Positions 51,381 through 62,196 of a stretch of DNA of 64,000 nucleotides are shown here, in pieces. Within the stretch, counting starts at the first letter, position 1. Each line of letters opens with the position of its first letter. The position numbers and the translations under genes are program-made. Source of the DNA: Sindora glabra (taxonomy: Eukaryota > Streptophyta > Magnoliopsida > Fabales > Fabaceae); the NCBI GenBank assembly GCA_020226215.1, contig CM035232.1, positions 15,102,316 through 15,166,315 of the forward strand. Reading direction: 5' to 3'. The notes beneath the pieces are model-generated. The model was not told the DNA's origin, made no database searches, and worked only from the letters and a program-made list of their open reading frames with translations.

Positions 51381-52193
51381 TGTTCATGGTGGTTTCTCCT
51401 AAGTGAACTCATGATTTTTTATATTTATTATTTTTGTATAGAAAAAATTAAGATATAAAAAAAAAGAGGTGTGTAAGGCAAAATTATAATATGCCCTATT
51501 TAGGCTTTAGAAAGCTAAGTTCATTTTAGCATTAGATAGCTTTTCCTAAGGCTATATGAAATCTTATACACACACACACACACACACACACAAATGAATA
51601 CTTCTCTAAAATCGTGATATGTGGTAGAGTTGAGGAATAGGTACAAAAGTACCTTGAGTTCTGTGCTTTGACTTTACGAAGATATTGAAGCAATAGAAGC
51701 AAATTTCTTTTAAGTGTGGGGGATGGGAGAGAGAGAGAGTTTGGATTTTTTTTTTCAAATTATGCTAAAAGATTTACTACCATATTTATTCAAATTCTTA
51801 TAAAAATTAAATATGTTATTTCAGTAATTTGGGTAATATACTATATATATTTTTTTGTTAATTTTTTTCTTTACTAGCTGGTTTTACATAGTAATTGATA
51901 TTAATTATGTTAAGAATTCCACCTATTTTGATAAAGCATTGTTATATTGATTGTTTCCTAGAATTTCGAGGGAGACATTGTATTTATTATTTTATTACTT
52001 AATTTTTTACTAAATTAGATCTCATGATTTTTACTTTTATATTGAGGAATTTTTTACATTAAAATTTTTAATCTCTTAATTTATTTTTATTGCAACATTT
52101 TTTATGATATATTTTATTATATGTGTAGGAAAAGTCGATTTAAGTGAATAATTTAATTTTTTTTGTATGTTACTTTGATAATTTTTCCCAACA
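51381..52193 (+). repeat. 3' LTR of the plus-strand copia element
   Basis: The LTR is 813 bases, begins TGTTCATGGTGG and ends CCCAACA. It carries a (CA)n microsatellite near 51.57-51.59 kb that is absent from the 5' copy. The hAT insertion site is empty here. Confidence 0.88.
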
Positions 52194-52495
52194 TTTTGAA
52201 GAAAAATGACTAAAAAGGAGTTAAGGAATACAAATGGAAACAAACTCTAAATCAAAATACATGAATAAGGGAAATAGAGGACTTGAAATTAATCAAATGA
52301 CACATATCTTATTAAAAGTCATAACAACTAATTAGTAACTCTATTAATAGATAAGGTGGAAATTCCTACAGATGGGTGGAGGGTAACAAAGACGAGATAG
52401 GACTTGATACCTTGGATAATAGGGGCCACACCCCTAATAATATTTCTAAAATAGTTTACTTTGCTTTTTAAAGGTCCCTGCTTATGATTAGAATT

Positions 52496-53031
52496 TGTTA
52501 GAATCAATATATTTGCTAATAATGTTAATATTAAAAATAAAAAAATTATAGAGAAAGAATAAAAATGAATGAAAATTTTTTCTTTGTAATTACAATCATT
52601 TTTACAAATACGAATATATTATATTTTTTCTCATATACTATTACAAAATAATATTCAATTTTTTTCACACTAATGGAATCTCATATATCTTATCAACTAT
52701 ATAAAAAAAATTCTTTCTACCTTGTTACATTACAAAAGTGCACACACACATTGATATTTTTCTTAACTTAAAGTTTAAGTCTTGAATAATTACTTGAAAG
52801 TAAACCACCCATATATAGCCATAAGTGGGCTAACTTTTACAAGTTGCAAATAGTAAGATATAATTATTACTTCTCTAATGCATTTAACTAGTTTTACTTT
52901 AATAGTTTTTTAATTTTGACTTTGTCACCAATTTTCTACATTTGTGGCTTGGCTTGTTTTCAATAAATGCACCATTTAGGATTGCCACCTTTATTTTTTA
53001 TTTTTTTAAAATTAATTTAAATATTTTAATA
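52496..53031 (-). repeat. 3' LTR of the second copia element
   Basis: The LTR is 536 bases and partner to 57036-57581, with many scattered substitutions and small indels between the two. Confidence 0.85.
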
Positions 53032-53540
53032 GCCTCCTTATAAATTGATTTTAAAATAACACCGAGCATTATCTTTAACCTGTCAAATGCATTTGTCTTT
53101 AGTGGCTTTGTCAAAATATATGTAACTTGATTATCAAACTTGCAAAACTCAAGTTCTATTTCTTCATTTTTGATCAGTTCTTTAATATAATGATACTTAA
53201 TTTCAATGCACTTGCTTTTAATATAAAAAATTAGAATTATTGAAAATTCTTGCACTTATTTTAACTCTTTCAAATAGTTTATGAATCCAAACTACTTGAC
53301 ATGTTATAGATACTACTGCCATGTGTTTAGTTTCTATAGTTGATAAGGCCTCTACTTGTTGCTTCTTTGAAGACCAAGAAAATATATTATCTCCAAGATA
53401 GACAACATAACCAGATATGCTTTTTTTGGTTTCAATATTACCTACCCAGTCATTATTTGTACATCTTACTAGATTGAAATCATCAGAATCAGTGTAGAAA
53501 AGTCTATGATTTCGAGTAACATTGACATTTCATAAAATTC
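52998..53540 (-). pseudogene. Copia RNase H C-terminal remnant
   Basis: The frame 52998-53255 contains CIEIKYHYIKELIKNEEIEL and then QVTYILTKPLKTNAFDRLK, the usual copia RNase H ending. It runs on into the LTR. Further motifs upstream to 53.54 kb are in broken frames. Confidence 0.7.
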
Positions 53541-55108
53541 ACTTTGTGACTTATAAGTGTGATTGATATGGATTTTTCATGAAACAATTGATAATTTTAA
53601 CTCTATAAACAATGCTTGGTAGAAGTCAAATAACGTAGACTGCTAATTATGTTTTTAAAATAAGTTAGGTTTATCAATTCTCCATTCCTTTCTTTTTTTA
53701 TTTCAAAGTGTTTAACAACTAGGCTTTAAATTGGAACCATTGAATCCATCTTGATTTTTTTCAAAATATTATTGGTATACTTTTGTTGAGAAATGAAAAT
53801 ACCTTTGTTAGTCTATTGCATTTCAATGCCAAAGAAATAGGCCATTAGTCCCATATCTATCATTTCAAATTGGTTATCATAACCTCCCCAAATTTCACAA
53901 ACATCTCTTCAGGATTTTATGTAAATATCACGCCATTAATATAAAGGCATACAATTATTAAACCTCTATTAGCTTTTAACTTGATATATAATGTATACGT
54001 ATAAAGATATTTTTAGAATATATCCTATAATAGGTATGCATTGATCCATGTATATCAAGCTTAATGTGCTTGTTTTAATCCATACAAAGCCTTTTTCAAG
54101 TGGCAAACTTTTTCTTCATGGTAAAATTTTTTTTCATGTCCTTTCTTCATGTAACCTGGTGGTTGCTCAACATAAACTTCTTCAATAATGCCATTCAAAA
54201 ATGTTAATTTCCCATTCATTTGATGGATTTTTCATTTATTTTGTATTATAAAAGCAAGAATTATTCAAATGATATCCACTCTAAATAATAGTACAAATAC
54301 CTCAAAATAGTTAATTCTTAACTTCTGCTTATAGCCTTTAATCACTAATTTAGCTTTGTAACAATCCATTTAATCATCAGGTTTGTATTATCTTATATAC
54401 TTATTTGACACCAATAGATTTTTTATCAGGTGCTAAAGTTGTCTACTTCTGTGTCATTTTTCACGATTTAATGGATCTAATCATCTATTGTTTAAACCCA
54501 TTATTCATTAGTTATTGTATCTTTATAGAAAATTAATTCACGATCTACAAATAGGTAAAAGTTTACAATTATTTTATCAATAGTTGTATCATTATTGTTA
54601 TTATCTAATGCGACCACATAATCATGCAAGCGAGCTAGCATCACTTGCTTTTATTAAGGACATGTTGAAATTTTTGGAATTGTTGTTGATGGAGGAAAAC
54701 TTCTAATGGGAGATTGATTCTTAAAAATAAACTTATTTGTTTCAACTAACTTTGGTTTATTTTCTATAATGACTCATTGGTGCTATTGTTCATCATTTTG
54801 ATTCCAAGTCCTAGCTTCATTTTTAATAAATTGGATATCTCTACTGATAATTACTTTTTCTATCACTAGGTTACATATTTTATACCCTTTGGTCATATTA
54901 TTATAGCCAATGAAAATATGCTTTTGACTTTTGTTATCTAACTTCTTTCTTCACTCCTTTAGAATATGGTGATATGTGATCCACCTAAATATACATAGAA
55001 AGGAAATATTCAGCTTGTTACTGCTCAAGCTTCTTTAGGGGTTCTTCTAAGAATACTTTTTATTGGATATTTGTTTAGCAAAAATACAATAGAGGTAATA
55101 GCTTCAAC

Positions 55109-55600
55109 CTAAAGAGATTTTGGCAAAGTTTTAGTTTTTAGTAAACTTTTGGACATTTCAAAAATTATTCTATTTTTCTTTTCAATTATACCATTCCGCT
55201 GAGGAGTATAATTAGCTATTAGTTGATGCTGAATTCTTTGACTTTTGTATAAGTTTGAAAATTCATTTGACTCAAACTTTCCACCTTTGTTAGATCCTAA
55301 AGTTTTCACATAAAAGCCACTTTACTTTTCAATAAGAGCTTTAAATTCTTTGAATTTCCTAAAAACCTTTGATTTTTCTTTGAGAAAATACACCTAATTT
55401 TTTTTGTTGAAATCATTCGTAAAAATTGGAATGTATTTCTTGTATCCAAGTGATTCTACCTTAATTGAGCAAGAAATATCTCTGTGTACCAACTTCAATG
55501 ATTGTTTGGCTCTTTTAGCTTTCCTAATTAAAAAAAATTTAGTGTTGCTTTTCAAGAATACATCCTTCACACCACTAATCAGGAGCATTAATAACTAGTA
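55109..55600 (-). pseudogene. Copia integrase remnant
   Basis: The 66-codon frame 55109-55309 reads GSNKGGKFESNEFSNLYKSQ and ANYTPQRNGIIEKKNR. In the catalytic DNGGE patch the acidic residues are replaced (SNKGGK), so it is inactive. An upstream piece to 55.59 kb belongs to the same domain. Confidence 0.75.
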
Positions 55601-55847
55601 GATTGATAACTATTTTTGTTTGAGTTAACAGCTTCAACTTACAGAAGCTTAGATGACCAAATTGGAGATGCCACAACCATTTATCATCCTTTAGGATTGT
55701 TAAAAGATTTATCAAAGCTATTATTTGCAAATTCAAAGGAAATATATAGTTCTACATCATTTGTATTTTTGCAATTATCTTACTATTTTTATTTTTTATT
55801 GTGCAAACTCTATTCTAAATATTAATTTTGTGCTCTTTTTTCAAAAG

Positions 55848-56162
55848 CTAGTTTGCACTCAGTAGGTTCCAAAAAAGTCTAGGCATAAAATAAATATTGG
55901 TAATAATAACATTTGTTCCATCTTTGGATTGAATGTTGATGATGCTTTCCCTTATAACAAAAATTTTGGATTTATTTTCAAAATTGACTTCTATATGTAT
56001 AGATTCATCTAGATGTGGGAAAAACTCTTTTTTCCTATACATATAATTGTTGCATCTAGTATCAAGGTACCATGTATTTGTATGCTCTATATCTAACTCA
56101 TTTAATTTACATGTGAGTACTATATTTTCTTCAATATCAACTGTATTTGTATGTTTTGTCAT
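55848..56162 (-). pseudogene. Copia protease-region remnant
   Basis: A 104-codon open run contains NTWYLDTRCNNYMYRKKEFF and ends LFWNLLSAN, the standard protease/pre-integrase boundary. The catalytic motif reads DTR where DTG or DSG is expected. A degenerate gag with cysteine-rich remnants lies upstream to about 57.0 kb. Confidence 0.75.
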
Positions 56163-57035
56163 CTCATTTGGCTTCTCGAAATAACATTTATTTTGGCAAT
56201 GTCTAATTTTTTTACATCTATGATATTGAACATTAGATTTGTTTTCTACTCCATTATGACCTCCTTGACTGCTAAAACGATTGCCATTATTTGATCTTTC
56301 TTTGTTGATGGTATTAAGAAGACCACTGCTTCCACTTTGATAGCTTCCATAACCTCAACCACTTTAATAGCCTTCACGATTTTGTTAAATCACTCTACTT
56401 TGCAAAACTTGCTAAAAACTTGAGTTAGTAACCTTTTTGCTTATTTGACGTTTATGTGAGCATAACAAGCTCATTAACTCATCCATTGACATGGATGATA
56501 TATCCTACAACTCTTCAATTGTTGCGACAACATATTCATATCTTGTAATTAAAGATCGCACGATTTTTTTCTACAAATCTATGTTTAAAATATTTTCACT
56601 ATTAATTTTCAACTTGTTAACAACAATCTAAATTTGATCAAAATATATTGGAATAAATTCTGAGTCATTCATGCTTAAAGACTTAAAATCACCTCTTAGT
56701 GCTTGTAGCCACACTCCTTTGACATGATCATTACTTTTGTAAGATTTCTACAAAATATCTTATTCTTTTTTTGTAAGATTTTTACATGATCATTGCTTTT
56801 TTATCTTTCCTTCAGGTCTCCAACAATGGATTTTTTTTATCTTTCTCTAATGCATCAAACTCCTTATTGATCTTTTACCTCAATATATCAATTCTCTACA
56901 AAATTCTGCAAATCTTGAGGTCTGAAGAATACTTTCAATTTAATGCTTTAGTTCTTAAAATTTTTGCCACTAAATTTGGAAAGTTGCAATTGGATTGAAT
57001 TTGTTACTATTATATAACTGAACTCTAATATCAAA

Positions 57036-57581
57036 TATTAAAATCAATATATTTACAAATAATATTAGTATTGAAAATTTCAAAAAAAAATTATGAAGGA
57101 CCTGTAGAAATGAGAAAAAATCCGCTTCCTTTATAATTACAACAACTCTTACAAATATAAATATATTATATTTTTTCTCATATTAAAATAACACTTAATT
57201 TTTTTTCCCACATTGATAGAACCTCGTATATCTCGCCAGCCATGTCAAAAATATTCTTTCTGTCTTGCTGCATTACAAAGGTACACACACACACTTTGAG
57301 ATTTTTCTCAAATCAAAATATAAGTCTCGAATAATTACTTAAAAGTAAAGCCACCCATATATAACCATAAGTGGGCCGACTTTTATAAGTTGCAAATAAT
57401 AAAATATAATTGTTATTTCTCCAATGCATTTAACTAGTTTTACTTTTGCATCTTTTTCGCTTCGGCTCCGTCATCATATTTCTACACTTGCAGCTTAGCT
57501 TGCTTCCAATAAATGCACCGTTTTTGGGATTGCTGCGTTTATTTTTTTTTTTCTTTTACGGCAAATTTAAATATTTTAACA
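57036..57581 (-). repeat. 5' LTR of the second copia element
   Basis: The LTR is 546 bases and begins TGTTAAAATATTT on the minus strand. It aligns throughout with 52496-53031, including an (AC)n run, CACCCATATATA and CCAATAAATGCACC. Confidence 0.85.
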
Positions 57582-57717
57582 AGGCTGCCAGGGACAGAGC
57601 AGACCAAATCTGGATTTGCATGTCTGGTGACAATTTGTCGGTAATAGAGTTGCTTCTACTAGCTTCAGCATTTTCCATACTGACGAACACAAAGGAGATT
57701 TGGCATGTTGCTTCCAT
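57556..57717 (-). pseudogene. Small reading frame cut by the LTR (possible truncated first exon)
   Basis: On the minus strand CTATAAAAAG (57804-57795) is a good TATA box. An ATG at 57717 follows, opening MEATCQISFVFVSMENAEAS and ending DMQIQIWSALSLAA at the LTR border (57581). Nine more codons come from the LTR before a stop. Composition is gene-like, in contrast to surrounding repeats. I do not recognise the protein. The frame could be the first exon of a gene downstream of heme oxygenase whose remainder was lost or displaced by the retrotransposon. Confidence 0.4.
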
Positions 57718-58028
57718 CTGCAATGACCGATCTCTCCCACAAAACAAAACATGAAAAAAGTCACAAAACCCTTGGATCACAACGAAACTCGTTTCTTTTT
57801 ATAGCCAGAATGACGATCGCTGCGAACTTTATCCGGTTGGATAACAAGAAAAATTGCAACCAACATTTATCTTCGCAATCCAAACTGATACTTACATGCA
57901 ATTTGAGTAGTACTATGCCTTCTTGAATTGAAAGTTAAATGATAAATGTTTCGCACAAATCTTCTTTGCTTGCACCATTACTTTCTACACATAACAAATC
58001 AGTAACTATAAAGATCGCAGGACACTTA

Positions 58029-60475
58029 TTAAGATTGTGACAATATTAGACGTAGAATCTCTCCTGAGTGCTTGAATGATTTTTCTGTTTCTTCCAGACA
58101 ATGGTTCTTTTCTTCTCGAGTCCAACCCTGCCAACAAAAAAAGGACAAAGTTTCACCATCTCCCGTAGAAGATTAGGTATGGGGGAAACAGCTTCACCGT
58201 ATGGTGTTATTTCAGAGAAATGGAGTTTCTCTTTGCTTCTTAGTAACAATGGTGACAAGAAAAAGTGCAACCTATTCCTCATTCCTTGTAACAGAATGAA
58301 AGGCTAAGGAGATAGGATTTTGAAGAGTACAAGAAACTAAGGAGATGGGATTTTGAAGAGTAAAAGAAACTTACTTCAGCAACTTTATTCAACTTGTCCC
58401 TCACATTCTGCAACAACTGAGAAAGGTCACAGTCCCATTTATAGAACTCCAACTCCTTGTTATTAAGTATCATTTCAGCTACCTGAGAGTCAAATTTAAG
58501 ATTGGGAAAGATTTTGTCAAGTATAGTAAAATTCATTAGTAAGATCTACCAGAGCCTCAGAAAAAGATAACATCAATGAACCAACATGACACAGACGACA
58601 AATCATTAACATACTATGCAACTTTTTCATGCATTTACATGAGATCAGTTACCTTCTTCCCTATCATTCGACCGCCAGCTGTATGAGCAAAGTAGATGTT
58701 GTAAAAGTGGCAAATAAAGGCTTGGGGATCCTTCTCAGATAACTCCTTAAGATACTGTGCATATGTAAGACCAGGAGAGGAAGGTTCTGGAATTGTATGA
58801 CCTTGCTCCTTGAACCACTCCAGATCTTTTGCCAAACTTGCAGACCTTTCTAATCCTGTATTTCTGAACTCAGCATCTATGGAAGAAATAGACACAACCT
58901 TCAGCCATCAAGATAGCAAAAAATAATAATGAATAAAAAGGAAACATGATAAATATATGTAACAAAAACACCAGCTTGCTGGTTATGATGATTAAAACTT
59001 CAACATTGTAAGGCGAGCTGTGCGTGTGACACCAACAAGAGCAAATCCCAAATATTAGGAACTTAATGGTGAATGATCAAGATAGATTTCACTTCTGTAA
59101 TTTTTTCTCCACAATATTATATCTCTACCTTACCACAGTATACAAGATAGATGTTCCAACCCCTAGGAAGCCATAATAGGAGCTACATGCAGGTGAAAAA
59201 AAACCTAAATTAACTGTGGAACACCATTTCCACGGCACAATAAGCCATCAAATTTGAACAGTGTGCATTTATAGCTCACCATAGAAGGCCCTAATCCAGC
59301 AAAATGTCTAGTAGCTGATCTTACATATATAATAACTATAGGCATACATCTTTTATGATACCCATATAAAGAGGTAAATTGGGTAGATTGTTTGCTTTGG
59401 TGCCAACGAGGATAAATTATCCCATGTTCCACAAAAAAGTTCTTCCCAAATAGCAAATGCAAAAACTAAAGATGTTTGACACAAATTACTGTTTTCTAAA
59501 GGCTAAGAAAGAAGAAAATGACTTCTCCAGAGTCTTTTCGAAATTTCAGAGTACTGCTAGTTCTTGGAGATCAGTTTGAACTGAAATAAACAAAATGCAT
59601 ATGTATGTGATGAGGTACAGACTCTGAGCCAGGTAGGAATTTTGGCCTTGGTGAAATATCACTATATATTTCCACAACCTGGAAACTCAAAAACAGGAAA
59701 TCGATTCCTCTGGCTCTCACTAGAACGTTAACTATTATTGCCATAGTGAAATCCCAAGGAAATTCACAAACAGTCATGCGATTGGAAACCAAAAGTCAGA
59801 GAATCATAATTCTCAATCAGATTTATCCAACAAATATACAGTAACAGCCAATTGAAAAGAAGGGTCAAAAAATTTTCGGACAACAAACTGCCAAACCATC
59901 TTTAAACTGAACGTTAACTTAATGAGGCCCCGATCAGATTAACATTAACACATCATAAACAATACCACCCCAAAATAAACAAGAAAATCAGAATTTACTC
60001 ATAGCAGCAACTCACAAAAAGGATAAGGAGCGTCATCGGTGATCTTTTCCAGTGTATCATAAACTAATTTGCTATCAACGAGAAACCTCAAATACCCCTC
60101 AATTGTAGGCTCCCACTTTCTCACCGATCGCTCCTCTGGCTCCTTAACTTCCTTCTCCCCCTCCTTAGCCTGCTCCCTCGTATGCAACTTCATCGCCACA
60201 AACCTCATCTCCTCCACAAAACCCTTGGACTCACCCGGGTACCTCTTTTTGGGTTTCTCCGCCGTAGTAGCCGACACAATAACGGTCTTCATGGGCATCG
60301 TCGAAATCCGACAAGGACCCTGAACTTGCACAAATAACCTTCTGGGCAAGTAAATGGAGCCAAATTTCGGGTTTGCAACGAAAGAAGGCATAAAAGCAGA
60401 AGTTTGAGGCGGGGTTCTGACATGGGGTTGTTTGTAAAGGGATTGGAATTGATAAGCAGGGGTTAGAGAAGCCAT
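58029..60475 (-). CDS. HO1: Heme oxygenase 1, chloroplastic
   Basis: Four minus-strand exons (60475-60016, 58876-58653, 58482-58375, 58127-58029) with GT-AG junctions in phase give 296 residues; Arabidopsis HY1/GUN2 has 282. The ATG at 60475 (MASLTPAYQF) is the first in frame. Residues 1 to about 70 look like a chloroplast transit peptide. The catalytic part begins at KKRYPGESKGFVEEMRFVAM. His98 in AMKLHT is the expected heme-iron ligand, and HTAGGRMIG (218-226) is the distal helix glycine segment. LEFYKWD and LNKVAEGWTREEKNHCLEET complete the family signature. The enzyme opens heme to biliverdin IXalpha with ferredoxin-supplied electrons, releasing CO and iron. This is the first step to phytochromobilin and feeds plastid-to-nucleus signalling. 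Introns are 1139, 170 and 247 bases. All key residues are present. Confidence 0.96.
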
Positions 60476-60990
60476 AAAGTAAGAACTGTGAAGCAAGCTA
60501 AGTGATTAAGCCAGAGAGCTGGAAATGGATAGGTAAAGGGAAGACAATGAAAAATAATGGAAGGCAAGGTTCAAGTAATCTTGAAGAAAAAGCAAGGGAC
60601 AAATAATAGAATAATAGATTAGAATAATGGTTCTGAATATACTGTGTGTGTACGGTATGGGCGTTCAACAATGAGCAAATATTTCGCTAAGAGAGAGCAG
60701 CCTGCTTTTGAAGACTCTTGAGGACGTCGCAGATGTTTTATTGAGTTTCGAGTTTTCTTTTCTGGCTCTCTAGCTTCCGAGGCGTTTTGTGAGGTTGTAA
60801 GAGAAGTTATTGCTAATTTCCCTGGTTGACACTCTGCCAAGCTGGACGAGACTGTGAATTGAACGGTACCGCCCACCTGCATCGCTTTTTCGGGAGTTTT
60901 AACATTTTGCCTTCTTACAACTCTCTTCTCTTGAAATTTTAAGTAGGGGCAAAATGTAAAATATCCGTTCATTTTTAGGTCGTTAAGTTT
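60476..60990 (-). promoter_or_regulatory. Heme oxygenase leader and proximal promoter
   Basis: The stretch upstream of the HO1 ATG has balanced composition and includes a TC-rich leader. A 117-codon frame runs through it (60619-60972) but looks like chance. Composition falls back to A/T-rich DNA beyond 61.0 kb. No TATA box could be assigned confidently. Confidence 0.45.
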
Positions 60991-61729
60991 TATTTATTTC
61001 AATCTTAAAAATCTAAAAGTAATTTTTTAAAATCTTATAATATTTAAAGTTAACATTCATCGTTAATTTAATTTTATCTTTTTATCATATTATATAATTT
61101 TTATAATATTTTTAAATAAAAATTATATTTTATCATATTAAACAGTATTTAATTTGTGCAATCATACATTCTCATAAATCTTAATATTCTTTAAAATATG
61201 ATTATCAAAAATTTAATTCTTGAGAATATAATATTATCATATTTGATTTATTTAAAAATATTTTTATGAATGTTATAATATTATGTTTTACTCCCTCTAT
61301 TTTTTATTATCTATCACAGTTAATAAATTTTACAGATATTAAAAAATAATTTAATTTATTTATTTTTAATAAAAATTTCAAAGTTACCTTTTAGTATTTT
61401 ATTATGCACAGAGTCCAAGACAACTAAAAATAAAGAGAGAAATATGATAGAATGAATATGTTAAAATATTTCAAAAAGGATAATGAAATATTTATCAATA
61501 AAATAGAAGGATAAAATTAAAAAAAATATATTTAATACTTCATGAAAATTTTAAAGTGATATATAAAAAGAAACAAAAAATTTCTTCAAAATACGATAAA
61601 TAATAAAAAGTGGAGAGAGTAATTAATATGTATATTTAAAAAAATAGATTACCAAAATGTTCTTAGTAAAGGATGCATTCAATGGATTAATCAATCCTAC
61701 TATTAAAAAAAATTCTCATTACAAGATTA
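60991..61729. other. A/T-rich DNA, no gene seen
   Basis: Nothing coding is visible. A possible short inverted pair (ACTCCCTCTATTTTTTATTATCT near 61.29 kb and ATAATAAAAAGTGGAGAGAGT near 61.6 kb) outlines a ~330-base MITE whose ends start ACTCCCTC, a common plant MITE terminus. Confidence 0.5.
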
Positions 61730-62135
61730 GGCAGTTAATAACAATAGGTGATGGTAAAAGGTGATTAACAATAGTTACTGACAATAGTCTCTGGTGGTGG
61801 GTGGTGGTCAATTAAGGTCATCAGCAATAAGTGATAGTAATGATTGTCTCTTATAATTGGTGATAGGTGGTGGTCACTAGTGGTGAGTGTTGATCGTTAG
61901 TGATTGTCAACAAAGGGTGGTGGTTGATGAAAATTATTGATAATAGGTGATGATATCAATAATCACTCGTGGTGGTTGATAGTTAATGATAGTTGTCAAC
62001 AATAAGTGATGGCTAGCAGTGGACAACAAACATGATTAGTGGTGATAGTGGTCATTAACAATAAATAATGATAAGTAATAGGTGATCGATAGTAATAATC
62101 AACGATGATGAGTAATAGACAATGGTGGTTAACTA
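61730..62135. repeat. GTGAT/GGTGGT-rich degenerate simple repeat
   Basis: About 400 bases are dominated by GGTGAT, AGTGGTG and AATAGTGAT-like words, with an irregular unit near 24-33 bases. All reading frames are interrupted, so it is not a repetitive protein gene. Confidence 0.75.
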
Positions 62136-62196
62136 CAATAAGTGATATTGAAATCACGTATTAATAATCAATAGTAAACTTGTTTATGAAGTTATG

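Larger units (their letters stand above)
45391..52193 (+). mobile_element. Ty1/copia LTR retrotransposon (Tork/Tnt1-like), decayed
   Basis: The element is bounded by LTRs at 45391-47469 (split by a hAT insertion) and 51381-52193. Both start TGTT(G/C)ATGGTGG and end AACA. The flanks carry a perfect 5-base duplication, TTTTG (45386-45390 and 52194-52198). A TGGTATCTAAGCT primer site follows the 5' LTR and a purine tract precedes the 3' LTR. The interior shows, in copia order, gag with a broken zinc knuckle, protease, integrase, reverse transcriptase and RNase H, all with stops and frameshifts. LTR copies differ at about 17 of 85 positions in one block compared by eye, nearly all transitions, pointing to an old, methylated insertion. 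It cannot move by itself. Confidence 0.92.
52496..57581 (-). mobile_element. Second Ty1/copia retrotransposon, decayed
   Basis: Direct repeats 52496-53031 (3' LTR) and 57036-57581 (5' LTR) bound a minus-strand element. Adjacent to the right repeat, the complement of 57024-57035 gives a worn TTTGATATTAGAG primer site. Next to the left repeat a purine tract (complement of GCCTCCTTA) precedes the LTR. Protease, integrase and RNase H pieces follow copia order. The LTRs differ in sequence from those of the neighbouring plus-strand element, so it is another family. No matching 5-base target duplication is seen (GAATT left, AGGCT right), suggesting later rearrangement or decay. It ends about 450 bases downstream of the heme oxygenase stop codon. 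Confidence 0.85.

Noticed and set aside
60619..60972. 117-codon minus-strand frame upstream of HO1
   Set aside because: It lies in the HO1 promoter/leader, resembles no family, and is better explained as chance in balanced-composition DNA.
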